Source: Oxalobacter formigenes | Lineage (GTDB): Bacteria > Pseudomonadota > Gammaproteobacteria > Burkholderiales > Burkholderiaceae_D | Reading direction: 5' to 3' | Assembly: GCF_002127965.1 (NCBI RefSeq) | Contig: NZ_CP018787.1 | Location: forward strand, 1,798,001-1,862,000 | DNA length: 64,000 nt | Part shown: positions 52,470-61,479 of the stretch, piece by piece | Position numbering within the stretch: position 1 is the first letter of the stretch | How the letters are laid out: each line of letters begins with the position of its first letter | Notes under the pieces: generated by a model | Told to the model about the DNA's origin: nothing | The model's input: the letters and a program-made list of their open reading frames with translations, nothing else | Databases searched by the model: none | Program-made: the position numbers and the translations under genes

Positions 52470-55061
52470 ATGCAAAAAGAACAATTCGACATTACCGGCA
52501 TGACCTGCTCGGCCTGCTCCGCACGGGTCGACAAGGCCGTGGCTGCCGTTGAAGGCGTCAAAAACGTCAGTGTCAACCTGCTGAAAAACACGATGAGTGT
52601 TTCCTACGACGAATCGGATAAAGATAACAGGGCCGACATTGAAAGGGCCGTCATAAAAGCCGTCGAAAGCGCCGGTTACGGCGCTATCCCGCGTAACCGC
52701 ACCAAATCGGCCGACACGGCTGGAGACGACCGTACTGACGCCGCCACCCTTGAGCTGAAAGCCATCCGGACACGCTTGTTCGTCTCGATCCTCTTCACCG
52801 TTCCGCTGTTCTACATTTCGATGGGCCATATGGCAGGTCTGCCGCTGCCCGCGATTTTCCTCGGCACGGAAAATACCCTTGCCTTCGCGTTCACCCAGTT
52901 TCTCCTGACGATCCCGGTCATTTTCGTCAATTTCCATTTTTACCGGATCGGGTTCAAGACGCTCTTTACCGGTGCGCCGAATATGGATTCCCTGATTGCT
53001 ATCGGTTCCGGAGCGGCCGCCGTCTCGGGCATTTACGCGATCTATAAAATCGGTTTCGCCCTCGGCCAGGGTGACATGATGATGGCGCACGATTTCGCCA
53101 TGAACCTGTATTTCGAATCGGCCGCCGTCATCCTGACCCTGATCACGCTCGGCCGTTATTTTGAAGCCCGCGCAAAAGGCAAAACGTCCGAAGCTATTTC
53201 GCGCCTGATGGAGCTCGCCCCCAAAACCGCCACGCTTTTGAAAGACGGCGTTGAAGAAACCGTTCCTGCCGACACGGTTGCCGTCGGCGATATCCTCGTC
53301 GTCAAGGCAGGGGAAAGCGTGCCGGTGGACGGTGTCATCACGGAAGGGCATGGTGTCATCGACGAATCGGCCCTGACCGGCGAAAGCGTCCCGGTCGAAA
53401 AACTCGCCGGCGATACCGTTTCCGGCGCGACGATCAACCAGTCCGGCCATTTCCTGATGCGTGCCACACAGGTCGGCGACGACACGACACTGGCGCAAAT
53501 CGTCAAACTGGTCGATGAAGCCACGTCTTCCAAAGCGCCGATTGCCCGGCTCGCCGACAAAATCAGCGGCATCTTCGTCCCGGTCGTCATCGGCATTGCC
53601 ATCGTCGCCGCCGTTGTCTGGCTCCTGTTGGGCTATGGCACCGAATTCGCCCTGTCGATCGCCATCTCGGTACTCGTCATTTCGTGCCCCTGCGCGCTGG
53701 GTCTGGCAACACCGACTGCCATCATGGTCGGCACAGGACGCGGCGCCGCTAACGGCATCCTGTTCAAGTCGGCCGAGGCGATCGAAAAACTGCAAGGCAT
53801 CGATACTGTCGTCCTTGACAAGACCGGCACCGTTACCGAGGGCAAACCGGTCGTGACCGATATTGTCCTTGCGTCAAGCATCGCTGAAAAAGAATTCCTG
53901 ACTATTGCCGCATCACTGGAAAAACTCTCCGAACACGCGCTAGGCATGGCGATCGTGAGAGAAGCCGAACGGCAAAACCTCATACTTGAAAAAGTCACCG
54001 GTTTCACCCAGACGCCCGGTCAGGGCATTTCCGGAAACATCCATGACATCCATTATTCCGCCGGGAACGCCCGGCTGCTGGCCGCGCTGGACATCACGCC
54101 CGACAGCCCATGGCAGCAAAGAGCCGAAGAGCTGGCTGAAGACGGCAAGACCGTGCTTTACTTCGTCCGCGAAAAGACCCTCATGGGCCTGATCGCCGTG
54201 GCCGATACCATCAAGCCGTTTTCCCGTGCCGCCATCGAAAAACTGCAGGCGATGGGACTCGACGTCATCATGCTTACCGGCGACAACGCGAAAACGGCCG
54301 CCGCGATCCAGCGACAGACCGGCATTGCCCAGGTGCTGGCCGAAGTCCTGCCGCAAGACAAGGAACGCGAAATCCGGCAACTTCAGGAAAAAGGCAAAAA
54401 AGTCGCCATGGTCGGCGACGGCATTAACGACGCACCTGCCCTTGCCCGTGCGGATGTGGGCATTGCCATCGGGGCGGGGACGGATATCGCCATCGAATCG
54501 GCCGACGTCGTCCTGATGAAAAGCGACCTGATGGATGTGGTTACCGCCATCGACCTGTCCAAAGCCGTCATGCGTAACATCCGGCAAAACCTCTTCTGGG
54601 CATTCATCTACAACATCATCGGCATCCCGGTTGCGGCTGGCGTGTTTTATGGCGTTGCCGGGCTGACCTTAAACCCGATGATCGCAGCGGCGGCCATGAG
54701 TTTCTCCTCCGTTTCCGTCGTTGCCAATGCCCTGCGTTTGCGATTCTTCACGGTCAAAAAACCGGATATGCCGGAAAATGCCTGCGCACTGGCAAACGCT
54801 TTGCCTCCTGTTCATACTGAAATCATCATGACCCACCCTGAAAGGAAAAACACCATGAAAAAAACCATCCATATCGAAGGCATGAGCTGCGGCGGCTGCA
54901 AGGCTTCCGTTGAAAGAGTCCTCTCGGCTGTCCCCGGCGTTTCCGGTGTCTCGGTCGATCTCGCAGCCAAAACGGCGACCGTCAATACCGACAGCGCCTC
55001 CGACGATGCCTTGCGCACTGCCGTAACAGGTGCCGGTTTCGCCGTAAAAGGCATCGATTGA
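52470..55061 (+). CDS. copA: Cu(I)-exporting P1B-1 ATPase with C-terminal CopZ-like domain
   Basis: 863 residues, GAGGG before the start. One N-terminal HMA domain (GMTCSAC, residues 10-16). P1B-1 landmarks: TGES, SCPCALGLATP, DKTGTVTEG, GDGINDAPAL, YN in FIYNIIGIP and MSFSS in the last helix, the copper set. The usual SEHPL reads SEHAL, losing the Pro next to the conserved His. After a short linker the last 68 residues are a second HMA domain (GMSCGGC) resembling the free chaperone CopZ. An ATG with its own ribosome site begins exactly there (54855). It exports copper at the inner membrane. Confidence 0.92.
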   Translation: MQKEQFDITGMTCSACSARVDKAVAAVEGVKNVSVNLLKNTMSVSYDESDKDNRADIERAVIKAVESAGYGAIPRNRTKSADTAGDDRTDAATLELKAIRTRLFVSILFTVPLFYISMGHMAGLPLPAIFLGTENTLAFAFTQFLLTIPVIFVNFHFYRIGFKTLFTGAPNMDSLIAIGSGAAAVSGIYAIYKIGFALGQGDMMMAHDFAMNLYFESAAVILTLITLGRYFEARAKGKTSEAISRLMELAPKTATLLKDGVEETVPADTVAVGDILVVKAGESVPVDGVITEGHGVIDESALTGESVPVEKLAGDTVSGATINQSGHFLMRATQVGDDTTLAQIVKLVDEATSSKAPIARLADKISGIFVPVVIGIAIVAAVVWLLLGYGTEFALSIAISVLVISCPCALGLATPTAIMVGTGRGAANGILFKSAEAIEKLQGIDTVVLDKTGTVTEGKPVVTDIVLASSIAEKEFLTIAASLEKLSEHALGMAIVREAERQNLILEKVTGFTQTPGQGISGNIHDIHYSAGNARLLAALDITPDSPWQQRAEELAEDGKTVLYFVREKTLMGLIAVADTIKPFSRAAIEKLQAMGLDVIMLTGDNAKTAAAIQRQTGIAQVLAEVLPQDKEREIRQLQEKGKKVAMVGDGINDAPALARADVGIAIGAGTDIAIESADVVLMKSDLMDVVTAIDLSKAVMRNIRQNLFWAFIYNIIGIPVAAGVFYGVAGLTLNPMIAAAAMSFSSVSVVANALRLRFFTVKKPDMPENACALANALPPVHTEIIMTHPERKNTMKKTIHIEGMSCGGCKASVERVLSAVPGVSGVSVDLAAKTATVNTDSASDDALRTAVTGAGFAVKGID
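54855..55061 (+). CDS. Possible internal start producing free CopZ-like chaperone
   Basis: An in-frame ATG at 54855, preceded by GAAAGGA with nine bases spacing, begins a complete 68-residue HMA domain (KKTIHIEGMSCGGCKASVE). Translation from here would give a stand-alone copper chaperone from the copA gene. The long fusion is open through it, so both products may exist. Confidence 0.4.
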   Translation: MKKTIHIEGMSCGGCKASVERVLSAVPGVSGVSVDLAAKTATVNTDSASDDALRTAVTGAGFAVKGID

Positions 55062-55069
55062 GGTTCAAC

Positions 55070-55594
55070 ATGAAACCGTCCGGAAAAGCCCTGATCGTCA
55101 TTGACGTGCAGAACGATTATTTCCCCGGGGGCAAACTGCCCCTGTGGAATGCGGATGAAACGCTTTCCCATATCGTCAACGCCATTGCCGATGCCGGAAA
55201 ACGGGGAATTCCCGTCATACTCGTCAAGCACGCCGCCGATCAGGCGAAGGGAGCGGGCTTTTTCATTCCCGGCACCACTGGCGCGGACATTCATCCGGAT
55301 ATCCTGAAAGCCGCGCCTGACGCTCCCGTGATCATCAAGCACCGGGCCGACGCATTCAACGGCACGAACCTCAATGCCGTACTGGACAAATCGGGCATTG
55401 AAAAAATCCTCATTTGCGGAATGCAGACGCAAAATTGCGTTGGCCTCACCGCCATCTCGAAAAACGCCCGGCGCTACAAAACGGCGATCCTGCCGGATTG
55501 CTGTACTTCCGAAACGAAAACGGTACACGCGATCGCCCTGTCGGGCTTCGGAGACATCGTTCCCGTCGTTAGCCGCGCCCTGGCATTCGGCTGA
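55070..55594 (+). CDS. Isochorismatase-like cysteine hydrolase (nicotinamidase/YcaC group)
   Basis: 174 residues from ATG 55070 (TGAGG six bases upstream), 8 bp after copA. Catalytic Asp in ALIVIDVQNDYF, Lys in VIIKHRADAF and Cys in MQTQNCVGLTA form the D-K-C triad. The cis-peptide region and small core fit the nicotinamidase/isochorismatase fold. The substrate is not readable from sequence. It is probably in one operon with copA, but the link to copper is unclear. Confidence 0.85.
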   Translation: MKPSGKALIVIDVQNDYFPGGKLPLWNADETLSHIVNAIADAGKRGIPVILVKHAADQAKGAGFFIPGTTGADIHPDILKAAPDAPVIIKHRADAFNGTNLNAVLDKSGIEKILICGMQTQNCVGLTAISKNARRYKTAILPDCCTSETKTVHAIALSGFGDIVPVVSRALAFG

Positions 55595-55872
55595 TTTCTG
55601 CCGATAGCAGGTTTTCAACACCGGTCATCATAAAATAAATAATTGGCGACGATCTTCTTTCAATGTCTTGCATCTGATCATAAAACAACGAATCTTCAAC
55701 TGTTTCCGGGTAAATTCGCCAGAAACAGACCTGAATTCTCAACAGTTTCTTTCCGGAATACTAGAATAAAAAAGGATGTTTTCCGATCGACCGCTCTCGC
55801 TTATTCAGCTGACGGATGACAATCGATGGTTGTCGGACTTTCTCCATATCTTATTCATTCCGGACAGAAAAA

Positions 55873-56961
55873 ATGAAAAAATCGCTTCTCGCACTGGCCC
55901 TTCTCGGCACATTTACCGGCATGACATATGCCCAGTCAAACGTCACTCTTTACGGTGTTGTCGATACCGGCCTGATCAAGGAAACCGGTACCGATGTCCG
56001 CATGGGCAGTAACGTTGAAAGCCGTCTCGGTTTTCGTGGTGTGGAAGATCTCGGTTCCGGTCTGAAAGCGAGCTTTGAACTCGAACACCGCTTTAACCTC
56101 AATGATGGAACCGGCTCCGATGCATACAACTTCGATGATCTGGCTCATTCAAATAAAACCCCGGACTGGCGTGGAGCCGCCAACGTGGGACTGAAAAGCG
56201 ACCTCTGGGGAGCCGTCCGGCTTGGTCGCGTCAACGACCTTTCTGTCGAAACCTATCGCCGGATCGATCCGTTCAACCAGTATGGCGTGGGTGCCTCGCT
56301 GTCAAAAACGCCCCTGTATTCCGAACAGCTCTCCAATACCATCCGTTACGACAGCCCGGACTGGAAAGGCTTTTCTTTCGGCGCCACCTACTCTCTCGGG
56401 GCGGACGATCATGACAATATCGATTACAAGCTGAACGGCAACGACGGTTTTGCCGTCAACCTGAAATACGATAACGGCCCGCTCCTCTTGCTGGCGAACT
56501 ATGACCGGCTTGCCGATTCGAACAAATCCTGGCTCTGGAATGCGGGTGCGGCCTATCAGTGGCAAAACCTGACTTTCTCCGTGGGTTATCAGGATTCGAC
56601 CCTGAAACTGCAGGACTTTGACGAAGATGCAGGCGACATCGACCATTACGGCACCAAACAGAAAAACTGGCTTGTCGGACTGCAGTACAAAACCGGTCCG
56701 CATACCGTCAGCGCTTCCTATAACTATGGACGGGTCAAAACGGAAGGCAACAGCAACAAGGTCAATAAATATGCCCTTGGATATACTTATTCCCTGTCGA
56801 AACGGACATCGCTTTACGCCAATATCGCCTATTCCGACTATGACAATGAATGGCTGTCCAACTATTACCGTAACGACATGGCTGTCATGAACGATAGTGA
56901 AAACGAAGCGGCCAATGCCTCCGTGACCGGTATCCAGATCGGTATCACACACCGTTTCTGA
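55873..56961 (+). CDS. Betaproteobacterial trimeric outer-membrane porin
   Basis: 362 residues from ATG 55873. Signal peptide MKKSLLALALLGTFTGMTYA, then QSNVTLYGVVDTGL, the standard opening of Neisseria/Burkholderia-type porins. SRLGFRGVEDLGSGLKASFE (strand 2 region), WGAVRLGRVND, and many alternating strands with aromatic girdles follow. The protein ends in GIQIGITHRF with the terminal Phe needed for barrel assembly. General diffusion of small anions is the family role; oxalate or other organic acids would be plausible substrates in this organism. A strong terminator follows. Confidence 0.92.
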   Translation: MKKSLLALALLGTFTGMTYAQSNVTLYGVVDTGLIKETGTDVRMGSNVESRLGFRGVEDLGSGLKASFELEHRFNLNDGTGSDAYNFDDLAHSNKTPDWRGAANVGLKSDLWGAVRLGRVNDLSVETYRRIDPFNQYGVGASLSKTPLYSEQLSNTIRYDSPDWKGFSFGATYSLGADDHDNIDYKLNGNDGFAVNLKYDNGPLLLLANYDRLADSNKSWLWNAGAAYQWQNLTFSVGYQDSTLKLQDFDEDAGDIDHYGTKQKNWLVGLQYKTGPHTVSASYNYGRVKTEGNSNKVNKYALGYTYSLSKRTSLYANIAYSDYDNEWLSNYYRNDMAVMNDSENEAANASVTGIQIGITHRF

Positions 56962-56980
56962 TACGGTTTTGCCTCCATAA

Positions 56981-57013
56981 AAAAAGAACGGTATATCAAC
57001 CGTTCTTTTTTTA
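56981..57013 (+). terminator. Porin terminator
   Basis: AAAAAGAACGGT / ACCGTTCTTTTT type stem around 56981-57010 with a short AT loop, followed by more T. It works in both directions. Confidence 0.85.
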
Positions 57014-57468
57014 TGGGATTTTTTCTCCCTCCAGACCATACGCTGGCAACACACTTTTTTTGACTTGTCCGGTTTGACATGACCCGTTAAATCCCTTCCG
57101 CGCTCAAAAAAACCATATAAGCCGTACCATGTGAGTTAACGACGATATTCCGCACGAAAAAAGCTTTCATCGTGCATCACACAATCCCAAACTCACTCAG
57201 TCATCAGCAACACACCATGCATCGTTTCACTGGACTGTTCCGCCGTTCTTGTCCGGAAAAACCCCTGGCTCCCCTTTTGGACAATCGTCCCGAACCGGCT
57301 GCATGCGTGCCCGGGAATAGATGACCATCCCGGATTCACCGTCTCTGCAAGGAGAAGAGCATTTGGCTTTTTTCGATTCAGCTTACGTCACTCGCCCCTG
57401 TTCAGCCTGAACAGTTTTGTTCCGAAAGAACCCTCTTGAACCAGCGGAAACATAAAATTCCGCAAAAA
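57014..57468. other. Intergenic stretch without a clear gene
   Basis: 455 bp between the porin terminator and the TGTCA repeats. No ORF with ribosome site and protein-like composition was found. It may hold upstream control elements of the transporter. Confidence 0.4.
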
Positions 57469-57513
57469 TTGTCAATTAACATGTCAATGACAGTAAAAAA
57501 AGTGTCATTGACA
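57469..57513. repeat. Cluster of TGTCAAT / ATTGACA motifs
   Basis: TGTCAATGACA at 57482-57492 and its exact reverse complement at 57503-57513, with 10 bp between, plus an extra TTGTCAAT at 57469. Such TGTCA/TGACA dyads are typical of regulator sites, including sigma-54 activators. Confidence 0.6.
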
Positions 57514-57776
57514 CCTCGAAGCTTATAAACAAAAACTGTCAGATATTTTTCCGGTACGTCTTTATCCCCGTGAACGGAACAACCTGCTTCATCATTTCTT
57601 CCCGTACACACTCTCTGTGATACGCGACTCGTCCTGCTGCGATGCCTTCCGGCAGATATCCCGCTCCGGCAGGCAAAGCCGTGGCATTCTCAAAAAACCG
57701 GAACCATTTGTTTTTAAATGAAAAAAACAGGCAGCAAGAAAAAAGAAAAACAGTCGGGAATGACAAATGAAAAAAA

Positions 57777-57804
57777 GGAAAACTCTCCTAAAGGAGAGTT
57801 TTCC
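57777..57804. promoter_or_regulatory. 28-bp dyad, candidate enhancer site of the sigma-54 activator
   Basis: GGAAAACTCTCC-TAAA-GGAGAGTTTTCC, a perfect 12-bp inverted repeat. It lies about 115-140 bp upstream of the sigma-54 type promoter at 57919, the usual distance for an enhancer-binding protein. On the minus strand it is followed by CCTTTTTTC, so a terminator role is an alternative. Confidence 0.55.
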
Positions 57805-57918
57805 TGTCAAAAAAGAAGAATAGATCTGATGACTCAGTCTGCCCTTTCTGAATGCATAATCCGTGCCAATCCTGAAATTGATCATAAAAATAGAAGAAAT
57901 ATTCAGATTTTCCTTGAG

Positions 57919-57935
57919 TTGGCACAAAAAATGCA
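57919..57935 (+). promoter_or_regulatory. Sigma-54 type promoter of the OxlT-like gene
   Basis: TTGGCAC (57919-57925) and TGCA (57932-57935) give GG-N10-GC, the exact -24/-12 spacing. The start would be near 57946, giving a leader of about 115 bases with AGGAG before the ATG. A sigma-54 activator gene lies just downstream of the transporter. Confidence 0.65.
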
Positions 57936-58060
57936 GGGTAAGTCCCTGATCTTTGCTTTTGCATAGAGCGGTACTGACCGGCAAACATTCATTTAATAAC
58001 GGATGACGCCGTGTCAGGGAATTATCTTTTTGGAAAGTTATGATTTAGGAGAGTAGATTT

Positions 58061-59350
58061 ATGGCTACCCAAGAAAAGTACCCCAATCGGTGGGTACAGC
58101 TTGTTCTAGGTATCATTTGTATGGCGACCATCGCCAACTGCCAATATGGATGGACTTTGTTTGTCGCTCCAATTGAAGACAAATTCCATTGGGCCCGTAC
58201 GGCCATTCAGCTGTCGTTCACCATTTTCCTGTTCTTTGAAACATGGCTCGTGCCACTCGAAGGATGGGGCGTTGACAAATTCGGCCCTCGTCCAGTCATC
58301 ATCTTCGGTGCCATTTTGAGCACGATCGGCTGGATTCTCTGCTCGAAGGCAGAAAGTCTGGGCATGCTGTATTTCGCACAGGTTTTGACCGGTGCCGGTG
58401 CTGGTGCCGTTTACGGTACCTGTTCAGGTAACTCGCTGAAATGGTTCCCGGACAAACGTGGTCTGGCCGCAGGTGCAACAGCCGCAGGTTTCGGTGCCGG
58501 TGCAGCCGTTACCGTCATTCCTGTCGCCAACATGATCAACACGGCAGGCTATGAACAGGCGTTTATGGTATTCGGTATCATCCAGGGCGTCATCATTGCA
58601 TTCTGCGCACTGTTCATGCCACGTGCCAAACTGCCTCCTGGAACAACAGCCATTCCCAGAGTCATTTCTTCCAAGAAGAACTTCACCCAGGTTCAGATGA
58701 TCAAACAACCGATTTTCTGGCTGATCTACGTCTGCTTCGTCGGTGTCGCATCCGGCGGTATCATGGCAACAGCTTCTTTCGGCCCTGTCTCCCGCGACTA
58801 TGGTCTCGACAAGATCCCTGTCACCCTGCTCGGTGTCACCATGCCGCTGCTGACCATGGCCATGTCCATCGACAACATCTGTAACGGGGCAACCCGTCCT
58901 CTCATGGGTTTCCTGTCCGACCGCTTCGGCCGTGAAAACCTCATGCTGATCGTCTTCGGTGGTGAAGCCGCAGCCCTGATGGGACTCGTGTTCTGGGGCC
59001 GTGAACCGTTGGGCTTCATGTTCTTCGCCGCCATGACCTTTGCATGCTGGGGTGAAATCTTCTCGCTGTTCCCATCCATGTGTGCCGATACATTCGGTTC
59101 CAAGTTCGCAGCAGGTAATGCCGGTACGTTATACACGGCAAAAGGAACCTCGTCCCTGCTCGTTCCGCTGGCAGCCGGTCTGGCCAAGGGCGGCAACTGG
59201 AACCGCACCTTCATCCTGTCGGCCTGTATTGCGGCAGCCTGTTCCATCCTGTCTTTCTTCGTCCTGAAACCATGGCGCCGGAAATTCATCGAAGCCAACA
59301 ACAGGGAAGTTGAAGCACAGGAAGCAGCCGCAGCTGGTTCTTCGAAGTAA
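58061..59350 (+). CDS. OFA-family MFS transporter, OxlT-like oxalate/formate antiporter homologue
   Basis: 429 residues, twelve membrane helices, strong ribosome site AGGAG. MFS loops are present: GWGVDKFGPRP after helix 2 and FLSDRFGRENL after helix 8. In O. formigenes OxlT, Arg272 and Lys355 are needed for oxalate. The aligned places here are Arg279 in NGATRPLMGF and Lys361 in TAKGTSS, so a small dicarboxylate is the likely substrate. It is not OxlT itself: the N-terminus and many helices differ, so it is a paralogue. Transcription probably starts at the sigma-54 promoter 57919-57935. Two hairpins follow the stop. Confidence 0.88.
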   Translation: MATQEKYPNRWVQLVLGIICMATIANCQYGWTLFVAPIEDKFHWARTAIQLSFTIFLFFETWLVPLEGWGVDKFGPRPVIIFGAILSTIGWILCSKAESLGMLYFAQVLTGAGAGAVYGTCSGNSLKWFPDKRGLAAGATAAGFGAGAAVTVIPVANMINTAGYEQAFMVFGIIQGVIIAFCALFMPRAKLPPGTTAIPRVISSKKNFTQVQMIKQPIFWLIYVCFVGVASGGIMATASFGPVSRDYGLDKIPVTLLGVTMPLLTMAMSIDNICNGATRPLMGFLSDRFGRENLMLIVFGGEAAALMGLVFWGREPLGFMFFAAMTFACWGEIFSLFPSMCADTFGSKFAAGNAGTLYTAKGTSSLLVPLAAGLAKGGNWNRTFILSACIAAACSILSFFVLKPWRRKFIEANNREVEAQEAAAAGSSK

Positions 59351-59364
59351 ATTTTGCCCGGGGT

Positions 59365-59386
59365 GGAAAAGCCTGACGGCTTTTCC
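59365..59386 (+). other. Hairpin after the transporter gene
   Basis: GGAAAAGCC / GGCTTTTCC perfect 9-bp stem with a 4-nt loop, 15 bases after the stop and without a T-run. It may stabilise the mRNA 3' end ahead of the real terminator. Confidence 0.5.
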
Positions 59387-59406
59387 GTCCTGCCCGGCAT
59401 TCACAT

Positions 59407-59438
59407 AAAGCGGTAATACCGAGTATTACCGCTTTTTT
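59407..59438 (+). terminator. Terminator of the transporter gene
   Basis: AAAGCGGTAATAC / GTATTACCGCTTT perfect 13-bp stem with a 3-nt loop and a run of six T. Confidence 0.9.
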
Positions 59439-59654
59439 CTGTCTGGCCCACACCGTTTTCTCTCTCGTCTCCCCGAAAGTCCTCCTCCACGTCAGGCAAA
59501 TATGATAAGCTTGCCACCTTGTGCAAAAAAACGGTTTTATACTTCCCCCGGGGAAAAGCCAGACTTGACCCGGTCGAACGCACCGGGTCAAGGAGTGCGA
59601 CGCATAACGCCCCACCCTGATATATCCTTGTTGGTCACTGCAAACATTTAAGAC

Positions 59655-61265
59655 ATGACGGCAATCCATTGCAATCATGACGGTCTTTACAATGTGGAAG
59701 ACAGTCATGACAATGATTTTTTTCATTTTCTGGTCCAACTGACAGATGCTGTCATAGCGGCCGGAAATATCCCTTATCTGGCCGAGGAAACGGCCAACCG
59801 TCTGCACGCCTTTTTCGGACTGGACTACATCAGTCTCGAAATAGTTGATCAGGCTTCCTTCAGTCTGGATGCCCATTCATTCACGTTCGATGCGAACAAC
59901 CGGCCGTCTTACGACACCATGAGCAAGTCCCTGCATGCCACCCTGCTGGGCAGCGCCTTGCGCAAACATGAGAAAATCCTGTTCAACCGTGACGCCATTG
60001 TCAGTAACGCTGAAAAATACCCTTTCATCGCCACGCTTGCCCGGCAGGGACTTCAGGTCATGCTCTACCTGCCGCTGATATCGGCAGGAAAACTGATGGG
60101 GACACTTGCCATCGGCACGTTCAAACCCTGTCATTTCACTCCCGAAATCATGGGGCTCTTAAACCGTGTCAGTGCCAGACTGGCTCTCGGGCTGGATGTG
60201 CTCATTACACATGAAAAATCAGCGGAAGAAATACCTGTCTCCCCCAATGAAAGCCTTATTAGCGGGCAGGATAACAACCATCCCCATTCCGTCATCGGTC
60301 ACAGCGTCGCCATCCAGTCCATCCTGCAACAAATCGACATTGTCGCATCCAGCAACGCCACCATCCTGCTGCAGGGTGAAACCGGTACCGGCAAGGGATT
60401 GATCGCACAAACGATACACAATCTTTCCAATCGCAAAAACCGTGACATGGTCAAAATGAACTGTACGGCGATCCCTTCCGAACTGATGGAAAGCGAGCTG
60501 TTCGGACATGAAAAAGGCGCGTTTACCGGCGCGTTGAACCGCCGGATCGGCCATTTCGAACAGGCAGACAAAAGCACGCTATTTATGGATGAAATCGGCG
60601 ATATGCCGCTGGACTTGCAACCGAAACTGTTGAGCGTTTTGCAAGAGCACCAGATCAGGCGTCTGGGCGGTTCCGTTTCCATCCCCATCGATGTCCGCTA
60701 CATCGCCGCCACGAACTGCGACCTTGTAGGAAAAATCGAAGACAAGACGTTCAGAAGCGACCTGTTTTACCGCCTGAATGTTTTTCCGATTACAGTCCCT
60801 CCCCTTCGCGAACGGCCGGAAGACATTCCACTTTTGTCCCGGTTTTTCATCCGGAAATTCGCGAAAGAAATGAACCGGCACATTACTGGCATCCCGTCCG
60901 ACACGCTGGCGCTGATGACCCGCTTGCCATGGCCGGGCAACATACGCGAACTTGAAAACGTGATGGAACGGGCCGTCATCTTAACGAGCGGCAAAACGCT
61001 CAACCTGACACCTGAATCGCTTTTGAATTACACCTCCCAGAACAGCCCTCTCTCGGTCCAGTCCCCCGGCAGGCTGGATATTCCTGTTTCGCCCATACCG
61101 CAAACGGACAAAGACACGATTATCCGGGCACTCGAGGAAACAGAAGGAAAAATCGGGGGCAAAACAGGTGCCTCCGCCAGACTGGGACTCAAACGGACGA
61201 CCCTTCTCGCCAGAATCAAACGCTTGGGGATCAACGTCGACGACTTCCGCAAAAAACAGGACTGA
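59655..61265 (+). CDS. Sigma-54 dependent transcriptional activator (GAF-AAA-Fis)
   Basis: 536 residues. An N-terminal GAF-like sensor domain (about 20-175) is followed by the AAA+ domain with Walker A GETGTGKG (about 241), the sigma-54 contact motif GAFTGA (about 288), Walker B LFMDEIGDMP, and RLNVFPITVPPLRER. The C-terminal Fis-type helix-turn-helix is GASARLGLKRTTLLARIKRL. It lies next to the OxlT-like gene that has a sigma-54 promoter and an upstream dyad, so it likely activates that gene in response to a small ligand bound by the GAF domain. The start ATG 59655 has no strong ribosome site. Confidence 0.9.
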   Translation: MTAIHCNHDGLYNVEDSHDNDFFHFLVQLTDAVIAAGNIPYLAEETANRLHAFFGLDYISLEIVDQASFSLDAHSFTFDANNRPSYDTMSKSLHATLLGSALRKHEKILFNRDAIVSNAEKYPFIATLARQGLQVMLYLPLISAGKLMGTLAIGTFKPCHFTPEIMGLLNRVSARLALGLDVLITHEKSAEEIPVSPNESLISGQDNNHPHSVIGHSVAIQSILQQIDIVASSNATILLQGETGTGKGLIAQTIHNLSNRKNRDMVKMNCTAIPSELMESELFGHEKGAFTGALNRRIGHFEQADKSTLFMDEIGDMPLDLQPKLLSVLQEHQIRRLGGSVSIPIDVRYIAATNCDLVGKIEDKTFRSDLFYRLNVFPITVPPLRERPEDIPLLSRFFIRKFAKEMNRHITGIPSDTLALMTRLPWPGNIRELENVMERAVILTSGKTLNLTPESLLNYTSQNSPLSVQSPGRLDIPVSPIPQTDKDTIIRALEETEGKIGGKTGASARLGLKRTTLLARIKRLGINVDDFRKKQD

Positions 61266-61479
61266 TCATCTGTCATACAGGGATGCGAACTGTTCCAATA
61301 CAAGCGTAACAAGCCGGATTCCTTTTTCCTGACGCTTCTCCCTTCCGGGAAACTCGCCATTCTTCAGAAAAGCCGTCATTTTTTCTTCCGTTTTCCGGGA
61401 GCATCGACTTCTTCCCTGCGCTTTCCTTTATACTGGCAAAGATTGCCTTGCAGAAAACAAGTAAATACGAGGAGACTGT

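Noticed and set aside
52431-53795. Long minus-strand ORF opposite copA
   Set aside because: Antisense shadow of a well-supported gene; product rich in Asp/Arg/Gly without domain features.
57777-57804. Minus-strand terminator only
   Set aside because: No minus-strand gene ends there; its distance to the sigma-54 promoter fits an enhancer site better, though a terminator cannot be excluded.
57718-57966. Plus-strand 82-codon ORF before the OxlT-like gene
   Set aside because: It covers the 28-bp dyad and the sigma-54 promoter, has no ribosome site, and its product is Lys-rich low complexity.
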